Shown one piece after another: positions 1 to 13,500 of a DNA stretch of 64,000 nucleotides. Both the position numbers and the translations under genes were made by a program. The notes beneath the pieces were generated by a model that saw nothing but the letters and a program-made list of their open reading frames with translations, was not told where the DNA came from and made no database searches. Origin of the DNA: Clytia hemisphaerica (lineage: Eukaryota > Cnidaria > Hydrozoa > Leptothecata > Clytiidae); NCBI GenBank assembly GCA_902728285.1, contig CACVBU010000784.1, positions 1,897,575 to 1,961,574 of the forward strand, read 5' to 3'. Each line of letters starts with the position of its first letter. Positions within the stretch are counted from its first letter, which is position 1.

Positions 1-1140
1 TGCAATTTATACTTGAAATTAAAATGGTGAAAATAAGAACATCAAAGAACATTTCAAGGCTTAAGACCCAAAAAACTTTTGAACACACGAAAGCTTCATT
101 TTATGACGCTTTTATAAAAAAAGTATATGGGTACACAATCTAACCGACTGTTGTAAAGAAATAATTTCTTGATTTATTCAATTGATGTGGATAGCGGTGG
201 TGATTGGTGGAATTAAATAAAATTTAATGATATGATTTCATAAGAATCGTAAATATTTGCTTATTATTTTATTTTGAAAATTATTTTAATTATTTTTCGT
301 AGTTTTATAGTTTACGAAGATTTTATATATTTATTACTTAGTAGATGTTTTGAAGACCGAAAGACTTTTTGGAAATCATCACAAATTTGTCAACAGTTTG
401 TTAATCATTAAAGAAGCAATTAAGTGTGTTCTGTCATGCTAATTACGAGAGTCGTTATATAATTGTTTTGATGAATATGTTTTGGAATGGTAAACACTCT
501 TTGCCAACAAAAAGTCGATACTCATATTTGATATAAAAATCTAAAAAAAGAAGCTTCTTCCAGTTTGGGATAATTTGCAGTGTTGGTTCGATGCCAAGGA
601 TAAAATGACACCGTACGGAGACATAGATTTATTTAGCCCGAAGGGCTAGATGAGTGCTTTAAGCTCTTCCAAGCAATAAAAAGTGAATATCGCAAAAAAT
701 ATTGCTACTATTGTTTTCAAAAACCCGCGAAGCTTCTGATTGGTCAAGCGCTGAAATTCTATTATAATGTCACGTGACTTAGGTAGGAGTTCCTACGTAT
801 CCCGGCACACTTTTCAGCAAAAGCACGATATAAATCGTGATGGAGATCAGTTTTTTATCTTCGTTTCGATGTCATGTGGTATGGTATGAAAAAGTAGATG
901 ACCATAGATGGTGTCCTGGTGATGGTGATTTGATGGCGTGGATCTTTGGAAGTTGTGATTTACCCCTGATTTTATCCGATTTTCCACTTTTTGATTATTC
1001 TACCGATCTAATGACGTAGACAATGTGTTATTTTGTTGTGTTAAATACATAATTTGAAATGCTACTAATTAAAGCAATTTGAAATGCTACTAATTAAAGC
1101 TTATTGACATAGTTACGAGCAAGTTTTCCATAATAAGGTA
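1..1140. other. Non-coding, no gene seen
   Basis: No convincing exon on either strand. Positions 1-135 carry a fragment of a dispersed repeat marked by AAGAACAT and AAGGCTTAA words, found again near 6.6, 12.2, 35.4 and 37.2 kb. The rest is AT-rich single-copy-looking DNA. The open frame at 837-1019 has no recognisable domain or splice context. Confidence 0.6.
1051..1100. repeat. Perfect 25-bp tandem duplication
   Basis: Two identical adjacent 25-bp copies containing GAAATGCTACTAATTAAAG, at 1051-1075 and 1076-1100. The perfect identity suggests a recent duplication or an assembly slip. Confidence 0.85.
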
Positions 1141-1199
1141 ATTATCCCAATTATGTTGGATGGCAATCCGGTTTTGGTAAAACAATTTTTGTTTCCTTT

Positions 1200-2230
1200 C
1201 TTTTTGGACCTACCCCGGTGGGGTAGAGGTCCTATAAATTAACCGATGTCCGTCCGTTCGTCTGTTCGTCCGTCCGTCTGTTACCAGCTTTTCTCAGGAT
1301 TGGCTCATTAGTTTTTTTTGATTTTTGGCACCATGATGCAAAATGGTAATGCCCAAAATGTGACGGAGCCCGATTTTCGAAAAAAATTTATTTCCGGCCG
1401 AAAATGCCGGAAATATGCCGGAAAAACCGGTTTTTTGGCATTTTCTCAAGATTTCATCATTAGTTTTTTCTGATTTTTTGCACAAAGATGCATATTAGCA
1501 ATGCCCAAAACTTGGCCGAGTCCGATTTTTGAGAAAAAATTTTTTCCGGTCGAAAATGCCGGAAATATGCCGGAAATCGCCATTTTTGCAGATTTTCATC
1601 GGACTTTTTCCTTATATTTCGTTGTTTTTTCACACAAAAACATTATTAATAGCAATGCCCACCATGAAGCATGGTTCAATCGTCAATAGAACTGAGTTTT
1701 GAAGCCGGAACTTTCTAAAAATCGCCGGTGCAGCCCATTTTCGCCGGAAAAACGGTATTTCTTGATTTTCTCGAGCTGTACTTTATATTTTTTTATGAAA
1801 TTTTGCACACTGATGCAAAATGATAATACCTAAAATGTGACGGAGCCCGATTTTGGAAAAAAAAATTTTGCGGCCGAAAATGCCGGAAATATGCCGGAAA
1901 AACTGTTTTTTTGGTATTTTCTCGAGATTTTATCATTAGTTTTTGCTGATTTTTTGCTCAAAGATGCGTATTAACAATGCCCAAATCATTGTCGAGTCCG
2001 ATTTTTGAGAAAAAGATTTTTCCGGCCGAAAATGCCGGAAATATGCCGGAAATCGCCGTTTTTGCAGATTTGAATTGGGCTTTTTCCATACATTTCTTTG
2101 TTTTTTCACTTAAAAAAATTATTGATAACAATGCCACCATCAAGCATGATTCAATTGTCAATAAAACTTTTGCAATTCTGCAACCGGAACTTTCTATTTC
2201 TTTTTTCCCTAAACCCCTCCCCCCCCCATC
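1200..2230. repeat. Higher-order tandem repeat of ATGCCGGAAATATGCCGGAA type
   Basis: Starts with a GTCCGTCCGTCTGT-rich lead (1240-1285). From about 1294 come three related subunits of roughly 150-170 bp (A, B, C), followed by a second A-B-C set. The A subunits are 477 bp apart (GATGCAAAATG at 1335 and 1812). Each A and B subunit carries a core with GGCCGAAAATGCCGGAAATA. All open frames here are by-products of the repeat. A related inverted fragment lies at 23.6-23.76 kb inside the transporter intron, so the family is dispersed. Confidence 0.8.
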
Positions 2231-2533
2231 AACAATCAATGATGACATTTAGTGCATTTTCGCTAAGCGCTATATTTTCTTAATGATTGTTTTTCTCCTT
2301 ATTGCTATTTAAGTTTCATCATCAGGTAGGTCCATTCAGCATGTTGCTTGTTTGTTTTATTTTGTGTAGTTGCTTGTTAATGTGAATCAGAGTGTGCTGG
2401 TTGATTTTTTTATGATAAAGTATAATTGCGTTCTCAGGGTGTTGAAAATTGTGTTGACTTTAAAGAAGTTTTCTTCAATACGCTTTTTCCCCTTGATGCT
2501 TTTATTGATTTTAGAATTTTTTTTCAATTATTT

Positions 2534-2718
2534 CAATAGATCTTATCGCAGTTTTTGATTTTTCTGAAAAGGCGATGCATTGTTATGGATTGTTTCGGGA
2601 GTATTACAATAGAAATATCTTAGCAAATCCTCGAGGGAATTCTATTGTAATACTCCTGAAGCCATCCCACAATGCATCGTTTTTTTAGAAAAATCAAAAA
2701 CTCCAATAAGGTCTATTG
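2534..2718. repeat. 185-bp palindromic element (MITE-like)
   Basis: Two arms of about 80 bp are inverted copies: the left starts CAATAGATCTTATCGCAG and the right ends with the complementary TCTATTG. The inner arms carry GGGAGTATTACAATAGAA and its complement around a loop of about 25 bp. The DNA could fold into one long hairpin. There are no coding frames, and no clear target-site duplication was seen. Confidence 0.8.
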
Positions 2719-2719
2719 A

Positions 2720-4420
2720 CAAGTAACTATGTTGATGGTTAGAGGTTTTCTCTTTTCAGGTTTTTAGCAGTGTTTGAGAGGACAATAGAAATTAGTAAAG
2801 TTTTTACGACAACGATTAAAATCATCAGATTAGTGCGAAATTTCCCAAAGACTCTTTGCAAAAAGATAACCTATCAGCAGCAAATAATTCTTAGAAATCT
2901 TCTTGGTTGACAAAATAACGAAATAAAGCAATGCGGTCTATTTGATCTCCTGGTATGAGCTTTATTTCTGGGTGGTATTCATAAAGGCAAGCTATGAATC
3001 CTTTGTTAAACAGTGGCTTAAGTGTAAAACGAATTCAATTTGAAAGTTGCTATATGATCTACCTCATCGCAAAGTTCAAACGAAAATTAGCTGTGTGACC
3101 TTTAAGTTTTAATACAAAATAATATCATTCTAAAGAAATTTCTCAACTTGTCATCATTTGTTTAAAGTCCAAGAAAAAAAAGTACCTTGTGAAATATACA
3201 CCTTGTTGCACAAAGATGGAGAGCTTTTTTGTTGTTTTTTTGGACTCTTAGTACACTGCATACTCTCCTCCGCTAGATCTTTTGTGATGTTGGATTTGAA
3301 TATCGGTGTGATTTTAGATTTTCCCTCTTCGATATTTATATATCAACCCACATGTATGATAACTCATATTAAACGATTTTATGATGAGTTTGCTAGTCTT
3401 TTTTGTTTGTAATTGTAATCGATTGATCGAACCATTTGATTTGAAATAATTTTCCTATAAGAATATTGGAATAAAGCTCTTACAAATATTTGAAAGTCTT
3501 CTGAATCTTGAATGGGAAAACCGAAGCTTTCGAGTTGATTGGGTAAGGAAGAAGAAATCTTTTTGTTATCGTTGATATTCTTCTTCACTGTTTTATCAAT
3601 TGGTTCTGGTACAGATTATAACAAAAAGTTAATGTGCTTACAAAAAGATTTATCATCAATAATGTATTTATCACTAGGAGGTCCATTTATTTGGAGAATT
3701 GGAAAGTCTTATATCTTATGTAAGATGAATTGAAGGCTCTTTTTTTCAAATGTTCCTCGTTCACACATGGAATATTTTATGTTTATTTTGGAAATTTTGC
3801 AGAACGTCTTGCTTGATTTATGCTGGTGGATATTGTGTAAAGTTTTTAGTGACCAAATAATAGTATTCAAGTAGTTTATCGATCTCGATAAAAATGATAG
3901 TAGTCTAGTAGTCAATCAATTTCGTACTGAACAACTTGCATCACCTTTTGATTCAACTGGAACTGATATATGTGATACAATCGTGATTGCTCTCAAAATC
4001 ATAAAAAAGCGAACAAAGGGACTGGATTCAAGTTGGGTAGTTTACAGCTCATACAAAGGGGCCAGTACTAAAATTTCAGACACATACGAGGACCAGGAGG
4101 ACTCTAATTTTTTTTCATAGATACCATCCAAGTTTTGATGATATTTCAGTACAGATTTACTAAAATCTTTATTGCAATTTTGACCTTTTTTTAAATTCCT
4201 TAAAAACTCTCATTTTGTGTCGAAATTAGTAACTTAATATCTCAGATTTTGAATCAAGCATTTTCGGTATATCACCACGTCGCTAAATGCTATGATGTCT
4301 GGTGGTTATAGTACTGGCAAGGAGTGAAGTTAACGTCTTTTGAAGCTTCGAAAAAAATGTACAAAAAATGTAAGGCAGATAAACAAACTTAGTCATAGTC
4401 AACATAGTCAAACACTTAAT
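2720..4420. other. Non-coding, no gene seen
   Basis: AT-rich DNA with a few short frames (3158-3412 +, 3379-3588 -, 3539-3733 +). None shows a domain, a signal peptide or joinable splice sites. An old degraded retroelement is possible but not shown. A short TTAATG run lies near 4420-4440. Confidence 0.5.
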
Positions 4421-4427
4421 GTTAATG

Positions 4428-5599
4428 TTAATGTGTTAATGTATATTCTTTAAAGTCGAAAAAAAGTGTACAAAAATGTACTAGCTTTAAAGCTAATAGA
4501 GTTCGACTGCCTATTTTACGAAATGAATCATTCATCACCATCTGTTGATGCCCAATCGCCGACGATTTCTTCTGTAGAATATTTTGGTTTATAATTTGAA
4601 GATATTTTTGTTTGGTTTTGTAATTTTTAACGATTCGTAGTTTTGTTCTTGGGCTTCCTCTAACGCGACAGTTGAAGTCTTTATTGTTATAGTCTTTGTT
4701 AAGTTTCTTTGCTTGTTCGTGCATCTCCTTTATCTTTTTCCGTTCGTTGATTGTGAAATCTTCCGTGATACTTACCTGAAAGAAACAAGTTTCTTTCAGC
4801 ATGTGTAAATTCTTCATGATAAGATCTTTGTCATGCTGACTTTGTAGGGTGACTTTAAGAGGACGGCCGTTTTTTGTTTTTCTGTTTCCTAATCTGTGGT
4901 GAGTAACATTTATTTCTGGAACATTGATGTCCTCCAGGAGTTCTCGGAACCGAAATATGTCATATTTTTCCCCATTTTCTTCTTTTTCCTTATCTGGGCC
5001 TGAATATTCGAGAAACCCGTGAACGATGATATTCAGTTTTCTAGAGTCTATGTCTTTCTTTTCACTTTCTTCCTTCCGTTTTTGTTGTTCGGCAGACCTT
5101 AAGTCTTCTTTGTGCTTCTTAGTAATTTCGGCGTATGTTTTCTTTGATGTCTCCGTCATTATTTCTGTTGTGTGCTTGATTTCTTCCTTTATCATGGTTC
5201 TTGTCTTTTCTTCCATTTCTTGTAGTTTTCCTGCCAGAAAAATTTAGAGATCATTTTTGTGGAATCACGGGTTTTGGTGTTGGTGTTGACCTCGTTGTTC
5301 AGTTTTTGTACGACGTCGTCTTTCTTTTTGAGTTCATTTTGCATCATATGTTGAGTGTTTTTCCCCACTTTATTTCTCAAGTTCTTCGTTATTCGGACGC
5401 AGTTTGAACATAAGTAATGATCGTTATAGGATGTCACGAATATTTGTAGTTGATACAAAGGTAGCTGTGTGCACTCATAATGAACTGATCTTTTACATTT
5501 TTTGCATTCCAAGCGATCCAGGTCTTCGTCATTGGTACATCTTGAAGGCGTGCAAGCTTGAGGTGGTGAGGCTGCTTCGAAAGGCTGATCTTTATCCAT
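4428..5599 (-). pseudogene. Orphan LINE ORF1 (PHD finger, coiled coil, RRM-like), frameshifted
   Basis: The first part (5599-5192) encodes a PHD-type zinc finger: Cys pairs in LECKKCK, then H in VHYEC, then LCSNC. It runs into a Lys/Glu-rich coiled coil. The second part (5216-4428) continues in another frame with more coiled coil, then SRKLNIIVHG, HRLGNRKTKNGRPLKVTL and a basic region ending near RGSPRTKLRIVKN. This is the usual order of ORF1 proteins of CR1/L2-like non-LTR retrotransposons, which bind element RNA. The two parts overlap by about 25 bp in different frames near 5192-5240, so a frameshift has broken one ORF1. No reverse transcriptase follows on the minus strand below 4428, so the element is 3' truncated. 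Confidence 0.75.
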
Positions 5600-6611
5600 T
5601 TTGATGTTATTTTCATGAATTTTGTTGTTTTTGTTTGTTTTCAGCCATTTTTCTGAAGATTAAAGGATTAAGAACGAAACACTTTCGATATGGACTAGCA
5701 GACTAGGCGCTTCTTATTGGCTTCTTAGTTTTCAAAAGTCTCTTAGGAGATGTAGAGTGATTACATTTTGAGTTTTTTGGTTGCCTTTTTGGTTGAGACA
5801 GGGTTCGATTAGTCTGGTCGAGATTTTTCACAGCTTATCTTGTCCAATTCCTTGGTTAACTCGAAGGCCTGATGCTGTGAGGATGATTAATATAGAATGC
5901 GTCTTAAGAAGTCTTGCCGCTTTGATTTGTATTGGTTGTACATCTTTTTTATGCTGACTGATCAATGTAGCGGACTAAAGATGCGATAGTCCAGTGAAGC
6001 TCGACCAATCATGTCTCGTTCTTGGAGTAGACTAATTTTGCAACAGTTTTCGGATGGATGTTATCACGAAGAGACTGCAACTTCACATAGTTTTGTAAAA
6101 CAAACCGTTTGATTATTGTGTGCTCACCACCGAGATTTAGCCTAATAGTCGTTTGACGCTGAAAGCCTTTACTAGCTAGTAAAATAATCTACAGTCGACA
6201 TACACTTTTTTCTAAGAAATAAGCAAGGCTAATGTTCGCCTCGTTGAATTCGAAAATGAAGAATAAGAAGAATCGTATGAAATAAGGTAAACTTTCGTCT
6301 TGAAAAACCTTGTGAACCACTTGAAATAATCTTTCAACGGGGTTTTACTTCTATGTTTTTATTCGAGAGCTGTATGCATGACTTTGACTGCTAATCTCTT
6401 TTGACATATAATTTAAATACCTTGCGAATAAATTGGTTTTACAGATTAGACAATTTTTACTTTATTTCTCTCGAAGTATGCTTCGGTAAAGTTTGGAATC
6501 ATTCCCTTTTGAAATGGAATATATGTAGTGTTGTTAATTTGCATTTAAAACTTCCAAAACCTCCACGTCTGATGAAAATAATCTTCGTGCAATACACATT
6601 TTCATAAAAGA

Positions 6612-6835
6612 ACAAAATATATAAGAACATAAGGGTTTGAAACCCAAAGGCTTAATTAAGAACATTCTAAAAACACAGACTCTAAAACATGCAATTTCTT
6701 AAGAAATTAGACAAAAATTCTTAAAAAATGCTGAGAACATCTTAAGAACATTTCAGGCTTAAAACCCAAAAAAATATAGATCATCCGAAAGGTTAAAAAC
6801 CTTTTGACTTTTTTATAAAAGAACGTTAAGAAAAC
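6612..6835. repeat. Dispersed AAGAACAT-family repeat copy
   Basis: About 220 bp running from TATAAGAACATAAG through CTCTAAAACATGCAATTTC and AAGAACATTTCAGGCTTAAA to TTTTTTATAAAAGAACG. The same words in the same order occur at 35375-35575 and, inverted, at 37147-37395. Short or diverged copies lie at 1-135, 7705-7945 and 12209-12275. Confidence 0.75.
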
Positions 6836-7084
6836 AACGTCAATGGACGCTTCTGACGTCTTGACGATAAAATGACCATTCACTTACTGTTGCCAAGGAG
6901 ATCGTTTTAGAGATTACATAATTCGCCTCACATAGAGTTTTCAATTAAAATGAAAGAGAAAGAATGATATCATTTATTAATAGTGATACAACCATTATGA
7001 ATTAACCTCAAAACAAACTATGTAATATATATAGTATGGATATATTGGATAGAGTGTAATTTGTCTGTAGTATATAGTAAGCAT

Positions 7085-7250
7085 GTTTTCAAATTGTAAC
7101 ATGTTTGATACAATTATGTAGAAGTTCGAAACATGTATATGTAGAAATTGTAACATGTTCGAACCATTTATATGTTTTGAAATTGTAAACTTGTAACATA
7201 TTTGATACAATTATAAGAAATTCGAAGCATGTATGTAGAAATCAAAATTG
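7085..7250. repeat. Diverged tandem repeat with ATTGTAACATGTT
   Basis: Two units about 100 bp apart share GATACAATTAT and ACATGTAT words, with a shorter related unit between them. No coding potential. Confidence 0.6.
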
Positions 7251-7557
7251 CAATACCTTTTGAATGATATTTTAGGTTCATACTCAATCCTAACTTTATC
7301 ATTTTTGTTTCTGGATATTCCAGAGTTAACAGATGTTCTTCAAACTTGAAATAGTTGACACAGGGTAGTCTTATGTTTCTTAAGGAAAATTCTTGAGTAG
7401 AAGAAAAGTATTTCTGGTTACAATAAATGAGACGGCTCGTTTTGGGTTAACTTTATGCATATCTGTCTTACTAGATTTAATTATAAAATTGATACCTTTG
7501 ACTTTAAAGATTATAGATTGTAAACCAATGCAGCGAAAATTGGACACATATTGAGAG

Positions 7558-10500
7558 ATGAAAATTGTCCTTGGAATTTTATTTGTGTTATGCACGTGTT
7601 TTGACAACGTTGACGCCTGTTTACGTTGCGATCAAGGTTTGTCTTTTCATTTTTTTATCTCGAATGTCTCCTTATCTCGAATTAGTTTACTCCATACACG
7701 TTTTTTTTTTAAGAAACACACTTTTAAGAAACATGAGGCTCAAAATGCCTAAAAACTAAGAAACATCTAAGAAACATGCTGAGGCTGAGAATGAGAAAAT
7801 AACATTTTTTAATTCGGTTTTTTAAGAACCTACCAATCAAAACAAATGTTTTTTTCTTTGCATGAAAAATAAGCTGATTTTGTCAAAAAGTTTAGAAACA
7901 TGTAAGAAACATTTAAGGCTCAAAAGGCCGATTTCTTAAGAAACATTGAGGCTGCTTGGTAAAACAAGTTTAAAAAAAAAAGTGTCCCGAAATCTCCTTA
8001 ACTCGAACAAATTTGTGTTTCCTGTGCGTGTCCGAGTTATGGAGACCCCAGTGTATAAAATAATATAATATGAATACTGCTGGCTCTCCCTAATTCGAAC
8101 TTGAACGGGGAATCTTATTTGTTCGAAATACAGAGAGATTCGAGTTATAGACAGTATTTTAGGAAATTTTTTTACTGACGGGAGCTGAGAACAAGTTCGA
8201 ATCAAGAAAGATTCGAACAATAGAAGTTCAAATAAGCAAGGGTCTGTACTCATGATAATTTATAATGAATTTGGACGCATTTTAAAAATATTTTTCCACA
8301 TACAGTTTAATCTGGTAGAGTTTCGATAAGATTTTACGGTGAAGTTCATTGTGAAAAATAACATTTTGTTCTACACCACTTTCAGATACCTGGAGTAAAT
8401 GGACAACAACTATAACATGCCAAGAAAAAGATGGCGACGCTTGCAACAAAGTGATCACATTAAGACGGACCAAATTTTTTGCATGTCGAGATTCTGGTTG
8501 TTGGCGTGAGTTTAAAGAGGAGCCTTGTGAGAGATGTGAGCAACAGTGTTCAAGAGGTGTTTGTTCATGCGATGCTGGATACAAGACCGATCCTGGTAAG
8601 GCCTTTTCCTTCTTCTTTGTACTTGATTTTATAGCAATATATTTCGCAGGTTTATTGACCTCTGTACTTGATTCTAACGCGATTTGCTATTCTGGAAAGA
8701 TTCAAAATTTATGGATGAATTTTGATGTAAACATTTCGTTTTATGTGTGAAAGCTGGTAACATCACTCCATATTGTTTGAATATGATTTTCCTTCGTATA
8801 ATTGTATCAATACTTCACCTAATAATCTACTTTCGGAAAAAAAATTAAAGTCATATACTTGATTTAGTTTTGACAGTCTCATCCACAAAGATGTTTTTTC
8901 TTTTCATTTGTAGCGAACCGATTGAATTGCTTGGATGTGGACGAATGCTTAACAAACAACGGTGGTTGCCAACAAACATGCAACAATACTTTGGGAAGCT
9001 TTGATTGTTCTTGCCGAAAGGGATATCAAGTCTCCACTACAGATAACAAGAAATGTTCACCATTGCTTTGTCCAACAATCAACCATGGTGTCTGCCCACA
9101 AGATTCTTATAAAGATCAAGGAGGTGTTGTTTGTGAGAATGTCATCAACCAATGTACAGATAACCTTTTCTATAAATCGCAATGCGATTTCAAATGCCGG
9201 AAAGGGTTTGGTCTAGCAAAGATATCTCGAATCGCTTCAAGATCTAATTTTGCACAGTATATCAATGAAAGTGACTTTACGAGTGTTTTTCGAAGCACCA
9301 CGTGTGATTTAGACCAATACGACAAGGTCAAATGGAGCGTTGATTCGACAAACGATTATTATTGCAGACGACTCAACGATGCACCACGTGACTTGAGACT
9401 GAAGAAAGAGACGATCAAAGAGTATGACCCACCAAACAAAATCGCTGGTAACATATTAAGTTATGACGAACAACCAAATGTCAAATACTCAATAGAAAAT
9501 ACAGCCTCGAATATGTTTTACATTTTTGGTAATGAAATCAAAACCTCTCAAACATTCAAACTGAAGGATATGGCGTCAAATAAAATCCAAGTGAAGATTC
9601 GCGCAACAGACAGTCAAGAGCCCAAACTGTATGTTGAGAAAACGTTTGAAATTGATATTCAAAATGTTAATGATGCTCCGGTGGATATCGAAATCTCGAA
9701 CACCCAATTCAACGATTTGACCAAAGTTGGAGACACAGTTGGATTGCTGACAGCTAAAGATTACGACGACAAACCTATAGTTAGATCTGGAAATTTCAAA
9801 TGGACACTACTCCAGAACCCTGGTAATCATTTCAAGATTGTTAACAATGCGTTGATTCTGGAAAAGCTTTTCCAAGAAAAAGATAAAGATTTTGACGTCA
9901 AAATCAAAATCCAATGTACGGATAATGATGCAACAGATCCGAAATCGAGTTCTATAGAAATCACACTCTTTCATCAGAATAGTAATCATCCAGTGAAAAT
10001 CACATCACCGAATATCACAATTATCGCAGAGTCAACCGCACCAGGGACTGTTGTTGGTCAATTACGTGTTGCCGACGCTGAAGGTGATCAACTGACTATC
10101 ACCGACCTATCCGATCCTAAAACGAAAGCTAAGTTCAATTTGAATGATGCCAAATGTTCGGTTAAAAATGGTACCAACAATTGTGTGTCTGATATAGGTG
10201 AGTTACCTCATAAAATTATACTTAAGACTTTTTACCTACCAGTAGATTTAAGCCTTGACCAACAGATCTATTTTTCACCTTACACATGTTTCAAAGACTT
10301 TGAGGTCTTTTTTCTCGCTACTCTTGCTAGAATCCGTGTGGGAGCCTTGAACGAAGAGTTTTTCGTTTTTCCACAGTACATCATATTTCGTTACAGACCC
10401 ACCCCATCAGATATGTGAAATTTGATAAGATTCATGGAAAATCTCAGGAACCAATACGTTCTCAGGTTTCTCAATATATGCACTTAATTACTATGGTTTA

Positions 10501-13500
10501 ATTTCATTTTCATATCACTTTTTCAGTGTTGACAAGTGCTCTTGACTTTGAAGACACGACCTCATACATTATGAAAGTGGGGGCGGTGGACGAACACAAG
10601 GAGGAGTCAGAAATTCAGTTCACTCTTTCTGTTGGTAATGTCGACGAGAAACCAGTCATTACTTTCCAACAATTGAGTTCAGTACCTGAGACAAGTTCTG
10701 AAGGATTCTTGATTGGATCTATCTCAGTAAGTTTTCTTTGTATGAAGATGAATTGGAACCCTAAAAGTAACCCAATTGAACAGATTAAGTTCGGTAATAA
10801 GAATTTTCCAGACTTTTCAAATTTTCAATGAATCTTAAAAAACGTCAGTACCATTTGATTAGAATTTTTAAACAAAAGATAGAAAAATTTTCTCCCCTTT
10901 TCATCGCCGCCTTATATCATAAAAAAGAATATATTTATTTTCGTCGCAATGTGCCTAATCCCTAATCATCACTTTCGTTAAATTTTTTATTTTATATTTT
11001 TATAGGTAACCGATCCTGAAAACAACGTCAAATCTTGTTCAATCCTGGACTCACAATCTCCATTCAACATACGACAATATAACATCATCTTGAAAAACAA
11101 ATTGAATTTTGAGAAGAAGAATTCGTATGTGTTGAATGTCGAATGTGAAGATGACACAGGCTTGAAAAGTCAATCACAGGCTACCGTTTACTTAGAAGGT
11201 GCCTCAGCTCTTAGTCCCGTATACCAATGATTCGTTGATCGTTAGAAATTTTGCTTCTAATTTTTTTCTAAGCAATCTATTTTTGTTAGAAATGTATAGA
11301 CTTAAATTGCTTTTTACTGACTTGATCTTATCTTTAAAGTCGACGAAACTACTATTACTCTAACAAGTTTTATTGATAGCTTTAATATTGTTCATACAAC
11401 AGATATCAACGAAACACCAGAAAACCCATGCGCATGGGCAACTCCACCAAAGATCGATCCAAAAACAGCCATTGATGACGAAGTGAAGGACGCCATTTTG
11501 ACATCCATGGATCCTGATAATTTGGTGGAGAGAAAACAAGCGATTACTTACGCACTGAAAAATGCTGAATCTGTACCCTTCATCATCAAAGATAATAAGT
11601 TCTTTGTTTCAAAGGTAATTCTTCATATTTTACTGGTAAATTAGAACACGATGTAAGATAAACGCCAATTCGTATAATCTCAAGTAGCAATGGAAATTCT
11701 CAGTAAATTCTAATTGATCATGAAAAATATAATTGAGATTTAACCCTAAAAAGGTTAAAAATTAAATTTTACAAACTGAGGTTTTTCATGCATAATCGTT
11801 TATTTAACAAATCTGGAAAGTTTTGGAACATTGCAGACGCAGTGAAATCCTTTAAGACTTACTATTACCTCAAGCCTTTTATCAACCTTACTTGTTAGCA
11901 ACTTTCCAAACCTCTCATTCTAGGAACTAAGTCCAAAAGAGGTTTACACTCTACAAGTCACCGTATCAGATGATGGAAAACTCAAGAAAAGAGATAGTTC
12001 AAATATCTTCCAAAATCATCAAGACACACCTGTTTCGAAAACGTACAGTTGCATCATCACGACTAAAGGTATATCCAAAATGCTTTGTTCGATATTTGAA
12101 ACAATTTCTCGTGAAAGCCTCAAACCTTCCAATGAGAATTACTACCACTTGCTAAAGATCGCCAGATCAATTGGTCAGGAGGAGAGACTTTCATGCAATG
12201 GTCAGCGATTATAAGAACATAAGAGTTAGATGGCCAAAATATTGAGAACAAGTTAAGAACATTTTAAGGCTTTGCGGACACCGGTATGTATTTTTATGAT
12301 GCGGGGGAACACGATATAAAACGTTTCAGCAAACTCCGACAAGTTTTTGTTGTTATTACCATGAGAACTTTCAAAACTGTAATATAGCATACCATAATAT
12401 AGCATATTATAATATAGCATATTCTCTTATTTCACTATCCAGATTCATCACCTTGTAAATCATACCAAGTGTATAAAGATCGTGTTTGCGCATGCCCAGA
12501 ACCATTGACAGGTTTTTTGTGTGATCGTGATCCATCACGTTGTGAACCAACCAATCCATGTCCATCAGCAACTATCTGCTCAAAACTCGTTGCTTCTCCT
12601 GAAAAGTAAGTTTAAATCAGATTCACTCCATTAGGTTCTACTACGATCAGATGTAGATCTTTTTTTGTAGTGTATCCTTCTTAAGATTTAATCGAAATAC
12701 AGTAGACCCTCGCTAATTTGAACTCGAACGGGGAATTGTATTGTTTGAATTACAGAGAAATTCGAATTATAAAAAGTATACTAGTAGGGTTTCTTCTTGA
12801 GGAGGGCCGAGAATAAGCTCGTATAATAGAAAGATTCGACTTATACAAATTCGAATAAGCGAAAGTATACCGTATCTTAAGGATTAATTTACGTAAATAA
12901 TTTATATTGACAGGTGTATCGCAAAAGACTATCAACTTTCAATGCTTTTGAGTATATCTTCCAACAAACTCTCAGATGCCGGATACAAACACAAATTAGA
13001 AACCTACATTAGCGATATTTTAAACGGAGATCAAGGGACCAAAACATTGACAAATCTTGACGGTATGTTTTAAGAAGATGCGACCTTTATTCATCTCGAA
13101 CCTTGTTTTTAATTGAATGGATATCAATTATATTTCTTCTCCAGCGTGAGAAGAGCTCGTTGTCATTTTACAAGTACACGCACAGAGAATACAAATTTGT
13201 TTAATTGAGTTAAGGAAATTTTGAGTTATGGAGTAAAGTCTCTAAGGCATCGTTTAGTGAAGGAACAAAGAAATTTGTTCGACTTAAGGAGACATTCGAG
13301 TTATAGAGGTTCGAGTTAAAGAAACTCCACTGTACCATTTAACTAGAATTAGAAAACAATTTATTCTATTTTCAGGCTCAAAGCGTAAAAGGAGATCATC
13401 AACCGAAAACAACTATTACGTCCAAATCGGGGAATTCAGCAGTCCTAAAGGGCAGTCTTACATCAAATTTATCCCATACAATATCAACAATAATTATGCA

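Larger units (their letters stand above)
5605..7550. other. Non-coding region before the cadherin-type gene
   Basis: 5605-5800 may be the 5' end of the LINE. The rest has no credible exon. Short minus-strand pieces near 5.85-6.1 kb could be decayed retroelement sequence, but every reading is interrupted by stops. Repeats at 6612-6835 and 7085-7250 are listed separately. Confidence 0.45.
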
